Assembly (NCBI GenBank): GCA_029240105.1
Contig: JARBTR010000003.1
Coordinates: 56,411-120,410, forward strand
Direction of reading: 5' to 3'
Source of the DNA: Caryophanales bacterium
GTDB lineage: Bacteria; Bacillota; Bacilli; JARBTR01
DNA: 64,000 nucleotides
Shown here: positions 53,651 through 63,975 of the stretch, piece by piece
Layout: each line of letters starts with the position of its first letter
How positions within the stretch are numbered: position 1 is the first letter of the stretch
The notes under the pieces: model-generated
Told to the model about the DNA's origin: nothing
Database searches by the model: none
The model's input: the letters and a program-made list of their open reading frames with translations, nothing else
Made by a program: the position numbers and the translations under genes

Positions 53651-53858
53651 AAAATGGTATAATAAATGGAACAGTTGAATCTTTTATGTTTTAAGAAAAG
53701 GGACATTGTATTTTTTGTAAACTAAATTTTAAAAAGATTAATGGACGCAGGTTTATAAATGTAAATCTTATGTGATAATGAAGTTATAGATAACTTAACT
53801 TTTTTATTTAATCCATTACTATAGTTGTCATTCTTCGAGAGAAAGGGTGGTAGAAAAG

Positions 53859-54596
53859 ATGAAAGGCTGTCTACTTATTCACGGGTTTACTGGTGGAACT
53901 TTTGAGTTAGCCCCACTTGCTCAATTCTTGAAAAATGAGACGAATTGGAAGATTTCTATTCCGACATTGCCGGGACACGGGAATAATAGTAATTATGAAG
54001 GTGTAGAATTCTACCATTGGGTCGAAGCAGCGGAAAAAGAGCTGGTTCAAATGTTTGAAGTGTGTGACGAAGTTTACCTCATTGGCTTTTCAATGGGGGG
54101 AATGATTGCATCTCATTTATCCACTGTTTACCCAGTAAAAAAGTTAGTATTATTAAGTGCAGCATATCATTATGTATCACCGTATAAATTCATGAAGGAA
54201 CTGCTAGAACTTGTTGTTGCATATTTAAAGAACAAGCATCATGATTTAATGATGTATCACCGATTTCAAAATAAGGTGAAAAGAATACCTATAAAAGTTA
54301 CAAGAGAATTTCAAAAACTAGTACACTCTTTTAGATCGGATATACATAAAATTTCCATCCCTACTTTTATAGCGCATGGAATAAACGACAGTATAGTTCC
54401 TACGAGAAGTTCCAAGCAAATTTTTCAGAAAATCAGTTCAGAAGAAAAGCATATTATGTGGATTGATAAATCAAATCATCTTATATGTCTTTGTGAAGAT
54501 AATAAAATACTTTTTGAAAAAATTGTAAAATTCATACAACCGGAAAGTGATTTTTTATCTAAATATAAACCCGAAAAACAATACGCAACCTACTAA
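53859..54596 (+). CDS. Alpha/beta hydrolase, carboxylesterase-like
   Basis: LIHGFTGG; IGFSMGG nucleophile elbow; AHGINDSIVP. Confidence 0.88.
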   Translation: MKGCLLIHGFTGGTFELAPLAQFLKNETNWKISIPTLPGHGNNSNYEGVEFYHWVEAAEKELVQMFEVCDEVYLIGFSMGGMIASHLSTVYPVKKLVLLSAAYHYVSPYKFMKELLELVVAYLKNKHHDLMMYHRFQNKVKRIPIKVTREFQKLVHSFRSDIHKISIPTFIAHGINDSIVPTRSSKQIFQKISSEEKHIMWIDKSNHLICLCEDNKILFEKIVKFIQPESDFLSKYKPEKQYATY

Positions 54597-54691
54597 CGTT
54601 TAAAGTATAAAATATGTGAGTTGCATTATAGAAGCGGAAATGTTAACATTGAGTATTGTATAAACATCAGAACTTAAGTTAAAGCATTGCA

Positions 54692-54721
54692 GCCGCTAAT
54701 CGCAAGCGGCGCTATTTTTTT
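54692..54721 (+). terminator. Terminator
   Basis: GCCGCT ... AGCGGC + T tract. Confidence 0.75.
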
Positions 54722-54940
54722 GTAAATAAGCAGAGTTATAATAATTTCTGCTCTGGGAACTCACACCCAACTTTAGTGACTACTTCAAAGAGAAAAATGT
54801 ACTCTCGCGAAAATGTTCACTAATTTGCGAAACGATTTGTTTTAGAAATTTGAAGGTTAATGACTTTGAATATATATTCTAAGTCTTAGTCACTTAAAGT
54901 TTAATGATGATTATATAGTCAAAATTAAGAGGAGAATTAT

Positions 54941-56647
54941 ATGGTATTATTTAGTGAATTAGGAATTAGTAAAGCGACATTGAAATCGATTGAGAAAATG
55001 GGGTTTGAAGAAGCTACCCCAATTCAAGCAGAAACAATCCCTTTGGCAATTCAAGGGGGAGATGTTATTGGACAAGCGCAAACAGGAACTGGTAAAACAG
55101 CTGCTTTTGGTATTCCAATGATTGATAAAATTGAAACAAAAAAAGATGAAATCCAAGGTTTGGTTATTGCTCCAACTCGTGAATTGGCAATCCAAGTAGC
55201 AGAGGAACTTTATAAACTTGGCAGTGATCGTCGTATTCGCGTATTGAGTGTTTACGGTGGTCAAGATATTTCACGCCAAATTAGAGCGTTGAAAAAAGCA
55301 CCACATATTATTGTGGGTACACCGGGTCGACTTTTAGATCATATCAATAGAAAAACGGTTCGTTTGAATACGGTACAAACTGTAGTGTTAGATGAAGCGG
55401 ATGAAATGTTAAATATGGGATTCATTGAAGATATCGAGTCAATCCTTTCTCAAGTTCCAGCTGAACACCAAACACTTCTGTTCTCTGCAACAATGCCTGA
55501 TCCAATCCGTCGGATTGCAGCTCGTTTTATGGTTGACCCGCAAACTGTCAAAGTAAAAGCGAAAGAAATGACTGGTGAGTCAATCAGTCAATTTTACGTA
55601 CGTGTTGCAGAAAGAGAAAAATTTGATGCGTTTACGCGTTTATTAGATATTCAGCAACCTGAACTAGCGATTGTATTCGGACGTACGAAACGTCGTGTTG
55701 ATGAGTTAATCGAGGCGTTGGCAGTTCGAGGTTATAATGCAGATGGTATCCATGGTGATTTAACACAGGCGCGTCGAATGCAAGTTCTGAAAAAATTCAA
55801 AGATGGTGCAGTCGATATCCTGGTTGCTACAGATGTTGCAGCGCGTGGATTAGATATTTCTGGTGTGTCTCATGTTTATAACTTTGATATACCGCAAGAT
55901 CCAGAATCGTATGTTCACCGTATTGGTCGTACTGGCCGTGCTGGTAAATCAGGTATAGCTATAACTTTTGTAACACCAAGAGAAATGGCTTACCTTGAAA
56001 TTGTGGAAAAAACAACAAATAAAAAAATGGAAAGAATCCAACCGCCAACAGCGACTGATGCAGTTGAAAGTCAACGCAGATCTGCAAAAGAAAAGCTAAT
56101 TGCTTCTGTAATGGCAGATGATCTTTCTTCGTACATGAATTTAGCGCAAGAAATATTAGAAGAAGTTTCTCCAGAACAATTGGTTGCTGCTTGTTTAAAA
56201 CAGTTTATTAAAGAACCAGAAGAAAAGGCAGTTACTATTTCAGAAGAGAGACCGCTTCCATTCCGTCGTTCACCGGGTGAAAGTGGAAGAGGAAGTCGAG
56301 GTCCTCGTGAAGGCGGAAGAGGACGTGAAGGAGAACGAGGTCGTGGATCGCGTGATGGTGGTGCTCGTCGCTCTTATGGAGATAAAGATCGTAAACCAAG
56401 TGGCGATGGAGAACGTCGTTCATTTGGAGACAAGGATCGTAAACCAAGTGGTGATGGGGAACGTCGCCGTCCGTCTGGAGATAGAGAACGTCGCCCTAGC
56501 AGTGGAGGAGGCGAACGTCGTCCGAGTGCTGGTGCAGAACGTCGTATAGGAGATGGTAGTCGTCGTCCTCGTTCAGAGGGTAGCGAGCGAACGTCATCGA
56601 ATGATCGTCCTAGTGGAGAACGTCGTCGTAGAAAACCACAAGAGTAG
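54941..56647 (+). CDS. cshA: DEAD-box RNA helicase CshA-like, Arg/Gly-rich C-terminus
   Basis: [43 protein letters not shown]. Confidence 0.95.
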   Translation: MVLFSELGISKATLKSIEKMGFEEATPIQAETIPLAIQGGDVIGQAQTGTGKTAAFGIPMIDKIETKKDEIQGLVIAPTRELAIQVAEELYKLGSDRRIRVLSVYGGQDISRQIRALKKAPHIIVGTPGRLLDHINRKTVRLNTVQTVVLDEADEMLNMGFIEDIESILSQVPAEHQTLLFSATMPDPIRRIAARFMVDPQTVKVKAKEMTGESISQFYVRVAEREKFDAFTRLLDIQQPELAIVFGRTKRRVDELIEALAVRGYNADGIHGDLTQARRMQVLKKFKDGAVDILVATDVAARGLDISGVSHVYNFDIPQDPESYVHRIGRTGRAGKSGIAITFVTPREMAYLEIVEKTTNKKMERIQPPTATDAVESQRRSAKEKLIASVMADDLSSYMNLAQEILEEVSPEQLVAACLKQFIKEPEEKAVTISEERPLPFRRSPGESGRGSRGPREGGRGREGERGRGSRDGGARRSYGDKDRKPSGDGERRSFGDKDRKPSGDGERRRPSGDRERRPSSGGGERRPSAGAERRIGDGSRRPRSEGSERTSSNDRPSGERRRRKPQE

Positions 56648-56653
56648 AAATCT

Positions 56654-56691
56654 AAAGACATCTAGACAACTATGTTTAGGTGTCTTTTTTT
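56654..56691 (+). terminator. Terminator after cshA
   Basis: AAAGACATCTA ... TAGGTGTCTTTTTT. Confidence 0.8.
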
Positions 56692-56734
56692 GATATAGTA
56701 GAAACAATCTTTAGAGTTATATTGGAGAAAAAAC

Positions 56735-57088
56735 ATGATTAAAGGTATTGGTATCGATATCATTGAATTAGATAGAATTGACGCTATCTTAGATAAAACA
56801 CCACGATTTTGTGAAAAGATTTTAACAGCAGAAGAAGTCTCTGTTTTTCAATCTCTAGGCACTCGAAGAAGAAAGGTAGAATGGTTTGCAGGAAGGTTTG
56901 CAGCAAAAGAAGCATTTTCAAAGGCGCTTGGCACTGGAATCGGCAAAGAGTTTTCGTTTCAATCTATTTCAATACTAAACGATGTGACCGGTAAGCCTGT
57001 TGTTCATCATAAAACTGGCTTACTAGTACATATCTCAATTTCACATTCAAATACCCATGCTATTGCACAAATAATTTTAGAAGAATAA
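56735..57088 (+). CDS. acpS: Holo-[acyl-carrier-protein] synthase
   Basis: GIGIDIIELDRI; WFAGRFAAKEAFSKALGTGIG. Confidence 0.96.
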   Translation: MIKGIGIDIIELDRIDAILDKTPRFCEKILTAEEVSVFQSLGTRRRKVEWFAGRFAAKEAFSKALGTGIGKEFSFQSISILNDVTGKPVVHHKTGLLVHISISHSNTHAIAQIILEE

Positions 57089-57102
57089 TTTCATACTTAT
57101 AG

Positions 57103-57148
57103 GTCTTGTCTCATATATTCAATAGTGAAGTAGGGACAAGGCTTTTTT
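57103..57148 (+). terminator. Terminator after acpS
   Basis: GTCTTGTCTC ... GGGACAAGGC + T6 (10 pairs including G-U). Confidence 0.75.
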
Positions 57149-57340
57149 ATTATCCAAAGCACTTTTTTAGCACTGAACATGCCGCCTTCACTCTTTTAAA
57201 AAAATCAATCGGGCCATAGTCGGCAGACATTCATAACTAGAGTATAAACATCTAGAGATTTCTTCAAAATCTTCCAGAGTTAACTCGCTAGCGTGAACTG
57301 TCTGGACGCCGATTTCGGCACCTAAAAAAAAGGAGAGTAA

Positions 57341-58348
57341 ATGATGAAAAAACTACTCTATTGCCTCATGATTTTGACTTTGGCGGTGGTCATTTCAGCG
57401 TGTGGGAAAAAGACAAATACCGACATCCGTTCTGAACTAAAAGAGAAAGTGAAGGACATGAAAGGTTACAAAGTCGAAGGAGTTATGAACATCAAAGTAG
57501 GATCTGTACCTCAAACGTATCATGTAGAAGTTTGGTATCAATCACCGAAACAGTATCGAGTAAATTTAAAAAATGAAAATAAGGAACAAAGCCAAATTAT
57601 TCTCAGAAATAAAGAAGGTGTCTTTGTTCTAACGCCAGCACTAAATAAAAGTTTTCATTTCCAGAGTGATTGGCCAGAGAATGGTGGTCAAGCATATTTA
57701 TACCAATCTTTAGTTCAGGATGTTTTGAGTGACAAAAAATCTAAGTTTAAAGAGACAAAAACAGAATATATTTTTGAGACAAAAACAAGGTATGCTAACA
57801 ACAAGGCGCTTCCAATCCAAGAAGTGACTTTTGAAAAGGAATCATTAGCCCCTAAAAAGGTAGTTGTGATGGACTCCGATCGAAATAAACTTGTAACGGT
57901 AACATTTTCAAAAATGGAGTTCGATCCTAAATTTGGAAGCGAAGATTTTAGTGTGAAAAAGAATATGACAGGTGCACAACTTGAGATTCCAGGAGAAAAT
58001 AAGGATACATCGTTCACTGTTAAATATCCTACAGCTAAAATTAAAGATGTTGTCCAAACAGGTGAGAAAACTGTAAAGGCTGCTGATGGTAACCAGGTAG
58101 TATTAACTTTTTCAGGAAAAGATAAAAACTTTACTATTATTGAGAGTAAAGCAGAAGTCTCTAAAGCTGTTTCTTCTGTTCTTGAAAATGGGGATCCTAT
58201 AGACTTAGGTTTCACAGTAGGTACAATAACAGATCACACAGTTTCATGGACATTCGACGGTGTCGATTTCTTGTTGGCTTCCAACAACTTAACGAAAGAA
58301 GAGCTTATAACTGTTGCAGCATCTGTGTATTCAAACGGTGAAAAGTAA
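57341..58348 (+). CDS. LolA-like / DUF4367-type lipoprotein (YdcC-like)
   Basis: Lipobox VISAC; synteny acpS-lipoprotein-alr. Confidence 0.82.
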   Translation: MMKKLLYCLMILTLAVVISACGKKTNTDIRSELKEKVKDMKGYKVEGVMNIKVGSVPQTYHVEVWYQSPKQYRVNLKNENKEQSQIILRNKEGVFVLTPALNKSFHFQSDWPENGGQAYLYQSLVQDVLSDKKSKFKETKTEYIFETKTRYANNKALPIQEVTFEKESLAPKKVVVMDSDRNKLVTVTFSKMEFDPKFGSEDFSVKKNMTGAQLEIPGENKDTSFTVKYPTAKIKDVVQTGEKTVKAADGNQVVLTFSGKDKNFTIIESKAEVSKAVSSVLENGDPIDLGFTVGTITDHTVSWTFDGVDFLLASNNLTKEELITVAASVYSNGEK

Positions 58349-58427
58349 ATTTACTATTAATTTAGATGATAAATACATGAATATATAAATTATCAGATCA
58401 AAATAGAACGTAAATAATTCAGAATAG

Positions 58428-58456
58428 AACAAGCCTTTTTTAGGGCTTGTTTTTTA
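58428..58456 (+). terminator. Terminator
   Basis: AACAAGCC ... GGCTTGTT + T6. Confidence 0.88.
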
Positions 58457-58525
58457 TTGTATTGAATTTATAATTGTATCAAACAAATTTATCAAAATCT
58501 GGGAATCGCAATAAGGGGAAAAACC

Positions 58526-59683
58526 ATGGAACTTCAGGATCTTTATTTTAGAAACACGTGGCTTGAAATTGATTTAGATGCTATTGCACATAATGTTTCT
58601 GAGATGAAGAAACGATTAATGAACAGCGAAAAAATAATTGCAGTTATTAAAGCAAACGCTTATGGACATGGTGATGTTCAGGTTGCGAAGGCCGCGTTAG
58701 AATCTGGTGCCGATTACCTTGCAGTAGCCTTTTTAGATGAAGCTATTTCAATCAGAAGGAAAGGGATAGATGCGCCAACGATAATTTATGGAGCATTATC
58801 ACCAAACTACGTTGAAATTGCTGCGGAGCAAAATTTAACAGTTACTGTCTACAGTAAAAAATGGATTTTAGAAGCTTCACGGATTTTACGAGAAAAAAAT
58901 TTAAGAATAAAAATTCATATCAAAATTGATTCCGGAATGGGGCGCTTAGGGGTAAGATCATCAGAGGAGTTTCATGAAATTTTAAACCTTATTGATTCAG
59001 AAATATTTGAATTAGAGGGTGTATATACTCATTTTTCTACTGCAGATGAATTGGATGAAACTTATGTACATGAACAAGTAGAGATCTTTAAAAAAATTAT
59101 TGATAGTATGCCATGTAAGCCACCAATGATTCACTGTAGCAACTCGGCTGCAGCGTTACGTTTTGAAAACATTCGTTTTACAGCCGTCCGTTTCGGTATT
59201 GGTATGTATGGCTTAACTCCAGCGGTAGGTATAAAAAACCTATTACCGTATGAGTTAAAACCCGCTCTTTCCTTTCATACGAGGTTATCTCAAATTAAAA
59301 AAGTAACTGCTGGGTCTCGAATCAGTTACGGAGCACGGTATCAATCCAAAGAAGATGAGTGGATTGGGACACTTCCTGTTGGCTATGCAGATGGGTGGTT
59401 ACGAAAATTAACTGGACAGGAAGTATTGGTAAACGGAAAGAGAGTACCAATTGTGGGAACCATCTGTATGGATCAGTGTATGATTCGGTTGCCGTTTGAA
59501 ATAGAGAACGGGACTCAGGTTACACTTATTGGTAAAAATGGAAATAATAATATCAGTGTTGAAGAAGTTGCAGAAAGATTAGATACAATCAACTATGAAG
59601 TGGTATGTGGGATTTCAGTACGTGTACCAAGAATTTTTAAAAGAAATGGAAAAATTATTGAAATAAAAAATGGGTTATTTTAG
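58526..59683 (+). CDS. alr: Alanine racemase
   Basis: AVIKANAYGHGDVQVAKAAL; KIDSGMGRLG; GTICMDQCMI. Confidence 0.96.
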   Translation: MELQDLYFRNTWLEIDLDAIAHNVSEMKKRLMNSEKIIAVIKANAYGHGDVQVAKAALESGADYLAVAFLDEAISIRRKGIDAPTIIYGALSPNYVEIAAEQNLTVTVYSKKWILEASRILREKNLRIKIHIKIDSGMGRLGVRSSEEFHEILNLIDSEIFELEGVYTHFSTADELDETYVHEQVEIFKKIIDSMPCKPPMIHCSNSAAALRFENIRFTAVRFGIGMYGLTPAVGIKNLLPYELKPALSFHTRLSQIKKVTAGSRISYGARYQSKEDEWIGTLPVGYADGWLRKLTGQEVLVNGKRVPIVGTICMDQCMIRLPFEIENGTQVTLIGKNGNNNISVEEVAERLDTINYEVVCGISVRVPRIFKRNGKIIEIKNGLF

Positions 59684-59795
59684 ATTGTAAATAATTGTTT
59701 TTTAAAAAGGCTTATTAAATGGAAACGACTTAACATTTAAAAAAATCGCCTGAAACAATCAGGGAATTGTTGGAATTCGATTACAAAATGGAAGA

Positions 59796-59821
59796 AACTC
59801 TGCATATAGCAGGGTTTTTTT
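59796..59821 (+). terminator. Terminator after alr
   Basis: AACTCTGC-atata-GCAGGGTT + T. Confidence 0.85.
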
Positions 59822-59914
59822 AATTATAATAAGGTGTGTATTATGTTTTTATAAATAAACAAAAAATGCTAAAATGAAATCTGAATATTTTTTTACGTTA
59901 AGGGAGATGCAACA

Positions 59915-60154
59915 ATGCCAAAAACGATTTATCAAAATTCTGATAACAGTATAGAAGATTTTTGTTTTGAGGATTTAGATATTTCCCTCTCTCAAACAAC
60001 GAAGGATTTTTTGAAAGAACGTGACATTAAGAAACTGAAAAGCGAACTCCGTCAAGGTTATAAAAGGATGGGAACAATTAACCTTTCAATCGCTGAGGAG
60101 TTTGAATTATTTGGGCCTATTGAAATATCAAGAGGTGCTATTGAAGATGAGTAA
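59915..60154 (+). CDS. ndoAI: MazE/EndoAI-like antitoxin, divergent N-terminus
   Basis: C-terminal [18 protein letters not shown] resembles the toxin-binding segment; overlaps mazF. Confidence 0.8.
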   Translation: MPKTIYQNSDNSIEDFCFEDLDISLSQTTKDFLKERDIKKLKSELRQGYKRMGTINLSIAEEFELFGPIEISRGAIEDE

Positions 60155-60503
60155 AAAAATCAAAAGAGGCGACATCTATTATGCCGATTTGTCTCCAGTT
60201 GTTGGTTCGGAACAGGGCGGTGTTCGCCCGGTTCTTGTAGTACAAAATGATATTGGAAATCGTCACAGTCCCACAGTTATAGTCGCAGCCATCACCGCGC
60301 AAATTCAAAAAGCAAAACTCCCCACGCATGTAGAAATCAAAGCAGACCAATATGGGCTAGAAAAAAACTCAGTTATTCTATTAGAGCAAATCCGAACATT
60401 AGATAAAAAAAGATTAACAGATAAAGTGGCAGAACTTGATCAAGCTATGATGGCTAGAATAAATTTTGCTCTTCAAATATCCATGGGAATGATTGATTTA
60501 TAA
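60147..60503 (+). CDS. ndoA: MazF/EndoA type II toxin mRNA interferase
   Basis: [45 protein letters not shown]. Confidence 0.97.
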   Translation: MSKKIKRGDIYYADLSPVVGSEQGGVRPVLVVQNDIGNRHSPTVIVAAITAQIQKAKLPTHVEIKADQYGLEKNSVILLEQIRTLDKKRLTDKVAELDQAMMARINFALQISMGMIDL

Positions 60504-60551
60504 ACATAACACCATTACTTTTTATTTTTGCAGAAATATATACATATGGTT

Positions 60552-60577
60552 GCTCTCAATAAAAGAGAGCTTTTTTT
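60552..60577 (+). terminator. Terminator after mazEF
   Basis: GCTCTC-aataaaa-GAGAGC + T7. Confidence 0.9.
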
Positions 60578-60796
60578 ATGCCTTTTTTAAATCTGGGGGC
60601 GCGAAACGCAAAGTGAAATAAGGGTCCTAATTATGTTAAACTATTCCAAAACAGTTAAACAATCAATAAGTAGAATATATGGATAGTACTATTTCTAAAT
60701 AGATGATTTTCAGCATAGAGGTTGTCCTTGCAGGAAATGTGGGATTTTTGAACGAATTAGATCTGGGTATTACTTTAAAGGAAGTAGGGTTTTTAA

Positions 60797-62953
60797 ATGT
60801 TATCAGTAGAACAGTTACAAGAAAAAGTTGCAAATGAATTAGAGCTTAAAACCAAACAGGTATTTCAAGTTTTGGCACTATTTGAAGAGGGAAATACAAT
60901 TCCGTTTATTGCGCGTTATCGAAAAGAAATGACAGGATCGTTGGATGAAGTTCAAATCAAAGACATTTCAGATCGTTGGACGTATTTAACAAATTTGGAG
61001 AAACGCAAAGAAGATATTATCAGAAGCATTGAAGAACAAGGAAAACTCACCCCCGAACTTCAAGCTCAAATCGAACAGGCTGAGAAAATGCAGACCATTG
61101 AAGATTTGTATCGCCCTTATAAACAAAAAAGACGTACGAGGGCAACGGTGGCAAAGGAGAATGGTCTTGAACCACTTGCAGAGTGGTTGTTACGTTTACC
61201 TTTAAATGGATCTGTTCATGATCAAGCAGAACAATACATAAATGATAAGGTTGAATCTGTAGAAGCGGCTGTTCAAGGAGCTAAAGATATTATTGCTGAA
61301 ATTATTTCTGATGAGGCGCAATATCGTGATTGGATTCGCCGCGAAACCTCAAAGAATGGATTTTTGTCTACTTCTGTAAAAAATGAAGGGGCAGATGAAA
61401 AGAAGGTTTATGAAATGTATTATGAATACGAAGAGCAGATATCTCGTATTGTACCTCACCGTGTGCTTGCAATAAATCGTGGTGAAAGTGAAGACATTTT
61501 GAGAGTGAGAATTCATACCGATGTTCAGAAAATACTCTCTTACCTAGAAAGAAGGATGATTACAAACGTAAATTCAATAGCAGCGTCACATATTAAAGAT
61601 GCTATTGAAGATAGCTATAAACGTCTAATTGAACCTTCAATTGAGCGTGAAATAAGAAATGAACTATCTGAAGTTGCCGAGGATCGAGCGATTCATATAT
61701 TTTCTGAAAATCTAAGGAATCTTCTTCTGCAGCCTCCTATGAAAGGGAAGATGGTACTTGGTGTGGACCCAGCCTATCGAACAGGTTGCAAAATGGCAGT
61801 GGTTGACTCAACAGGAAAAATGATCGAAATTGCAGTTATATACCCACATACCGTGAGTGATCCGAGTGAAGCGAAAAGAAAATTTATTTCAATTGTAAAT
61901 AAACACAACATTGAAATCGTTACGATTGGAAATGGGACGGCTTCGCGTGAAACCGAGCAATTTGTTGTGGATGCTTTAAAAGAAATTGATCGTAAAGTGT
62001 TTTACATTATTGTAAATGAAGCTGGGGCATCGGTATATTCTGCATCTGAAGTTGCGCGTCAAGAATTTCCAAACCTCCAAGTAGAGGAACGATCTGCAGT
62101 ATCGATTGCAAGACGTCTCCAAGATCCATTAGCAGAATTAGTAAAAATTGATCCGAAATCGGTAGGTGTTGGACAATACCAGCACGATGTAGCTGAAAAG
62201 AAATTAAACGACTCGTTAACTTTTGTAGTTGAAACAGCCGTAAACCAAGTAGGTGTTAATGTAAATACGGCGTCTGTTTCTCTTTTACAACATGTAGCTG
62301 GGCTTTCAAAGTCTGTTGCACAAAACATTGTAAAGCGCCGAGATGAAGAAGGTGCTTACAATAATAGAAGTGAACTAAAAAAAATTCCGCGTCTTGGGGC
62401 TAAAACATATGAACAAGCTATAGGCTTCTTGCGAATTTTAGATGGAAGTGAACCGTTAGATCGAACGCCCATTCATCCGGATCATTATGATGTTGTTCGT
62501 AAACTATTAAAGCAATTAGGGTGTACAACAGATCAATTAGGTACTGCTGAACTTGTGAATGCTTTAAAACAAATTGATATTACAGAGACGGCAAAAGATT
62601 TGGGGATTGGAGAAATAACTTTAATAGATATTTTAGAAGCTCTATCAAAACCCGAACGCGATCTTCGTGAAAAATTCTCAACACCTCTCTTGAAATCAGA
62701 TGTTTTAAAAATAGAAGATTTAAAACCTAGAATGGAACTACAAGGAACTGTGCGTAATGTCGTAGACTTTGGTGCATTCGTTGATATTGGGGTTAAACAA
62801 GATGGTCTTGTTCATATATCTAAATTAAGTTCTAAACGGGTTAAACATCCGATGGAAATTGTTTCTGTAGGTCAGGTTGTAACTGTGTGGATTGAACAAG
62901 TAGATGTACAAAAAGGAAGAATATCATTAACTATGCTGTCGCCTAGGGAATAA
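60797..62953 (+). CDS. tex: Tex-family S1 RNA-binding protein (YdcI)
   Basis: FIARYRKEMTGSLDE; GVDPAYRTGCKMAVVD; C-terminal S1 domain. Confidence 0.95.
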   Translation: MLSVEQLQEKVANELELKTKQVFQVLALFEEGNTIPFIARYRKEMTGSLDEVQIKDISDRWTYLTNLEKRKEDIIRSIEEQGKLTPELQAQIEQAEKMQTIEDLYRPYKQKRRTRATVAKENGLEPLAEWLLRLPLNGSVHDQAEQYINDKVESVEAAVQGAKDIIAEIISDEAQYRDWIRRETSKNGFLSTSVKNEGADEKKVYEMYYEYEEQISRIVPHRVLAINRGESEDILRVRIHTDVQKILSYLERRMITNVNSIAASHIKDAIEDSYKRLIEPSIEREIRNELSEVAEDRAIHIFSENLRNLLLQPPMKGKMVLGVDPAYRTGCKMAVVDSTGKMIEIAVIYPHTVSDPSEAKRKFISIVNKHNIEIVTIGNGTASRETEQFVVDALKEIDRKVFYIIVNEAGASVYSASEVARQEFPNLQVEERSAVSIARRLQDPLAELVKIDPKSVGVGQYQHDVAEKKLNDSLTFVVETAVNQVGVNVNTASVSLLQHVAGLSKSVAQNIVKRRDEEGAYNNRSELKKIPRLGAKTYEQAIGFLRILDGSEPLDRTPIHPDHYDVVRKLLKQLGCTTDQLGTAELVNALKQIDITETAKDLGIGEITLIDILEALSKPERDLREKFSTPLLKSDVLKIEDLKPRMELQGTVRNVVDFGAFVDIGVKQDGLVHISKLSSKRVKHPMEIVSVGQVVTVWIEQVDVQKGRISLTMLSPRE

Positions 62954-62957
62954 ATGT

Positions 62958-62994
62958 TTCGTGTTCGTAAAGTGGCTGACTTTACGAACACGAA
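62958..62994. repeat. Perfect 16-bp inverted repeat between tex and sprT
   Basis: TTCGTGTTCGTAAAGT-ggctg-ACTTTACGAACACGAA. Confidence 0.95.
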
Positions 62995-63018
62995 TTTTAA
63001 TGTGGAAGGAGGAGTAAG

Positions 63019-63462
63019 ATGACAGATTATGAACTTCAAAAAATAGTTGAAGAAATTTCTGAAGAAGTATTTGAAAAACCTTTCTTGCATTCTGTAAAAT
63101 TTAATCCTAAATTACGAACCACTGGTGGGAGATATCTACTTCAGACGAATAATATTGAAATAAATCCGAAATACTATCAAAAGTTTGGTTATTCAGAATT
63201 AGAAGGAATTATTAAACACGAACTCTGTCATTATCACCTCCATCTAGATGGTTTAGGGCATCAACATCGCGATCAAGATTTCAAGAATCTAATCAGCAAG
63301 ACAAAGACACCGAGGTATTGCACTAAACTAAAAGAAAAAAAGATTAACTATATATACCGGTGTTCTAAATGCGGTATTGAATATCGTAGAAACAGAATGG
63401 TAAATTTGAAGAAGTACAGATGTGGAAAGTGTAGAGAAAAGCTAGATTTAGTTAAAATGTAA
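63019..63462 (+). CDS. SprT-like family protein (YdcK)
   Basis: IIKHELCHYHLH metal-binding motif; C-terminal CxxC pairs. Confidence 0.92.
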   Translation: MTDYELQKIVEEISEEVFEKPFLHSVKFNPKLRTTGGRYLLQTNNIEINPKYYQKFGYSELEGIIKHELCHYHLHLDGLGHQHRDQDFKNLISKTKTPRYCTKLKEKKINYIYRCSKCGIEYRRNRMVNLKKYRCGKCREKLDLVKM

Positions 63463-63679
63463 GAAGTTTATTACTATATATAGAGAATAAAAAAACTCTA
63501 AAATTTAATTCTAAAAAACGGTTGACAATCATAACTAGCCCCCATATAATGAAAAAGTTGCTTTTTTAAACAACAGATTTTTAGAGAATTAAACGGGTCA
63601 GCACTCGGATTTTTATAAAAATACATGCTTGACTTTTGAAATGATATCCGTATAATGAAAATACTGTGTTTTCAAACAT

Positions 63680-63754
63680 AGGCCTATCGCCAAGCGGTAA
63701 GGCAACGGATTTTGATTCCGTCATGCGTTGGTTCGAATCCAGCTAGGCCTGCCA
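63680..63754 (+). tRNA. tRNA-Gln (anticodon TTG)
   Basis: AGGCCTA/TAGGCCT acceptor, loop TTTTGAT, encoded CCA. Confidence 0.95.
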
Positions 63755-63884
63755 ATTTATTTCCTGCATAGTGTAATTTTTAAGTAATTAGAAAGTGTTT
63801 ATTAAGACTTCTCCTCGATTAAACTGTCTTCAGTTTTTTGAATAAAAGTCATTCCTTTCCTACCTTGTTACACGATTTATATGC

Positions 63885-63960
63885 GAGCCATTAGCTCAGT
63901 AGGTAGAGCATTTGACTTTTAATCAAAGGGTCGCAGGTTCGAATCCTGCATGGCTCACCA
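63885..63960 (+). tRNA. tRNA-Lys (anticodon TTT)
   Basis: GAGCCAT/ATGGCTC acceptor, loop CTTTTAA, encoded CCA. Confidence 0.95.
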
Positions 63961-63975
63961 TCTTAGTTTGGTTTC

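Noticed and set aside
56374-56661. Minus-strand ORF of RRSPSPLG repeats
   Set aside because: Antisense shadow of the CshA Arg/Gly-rich tail.
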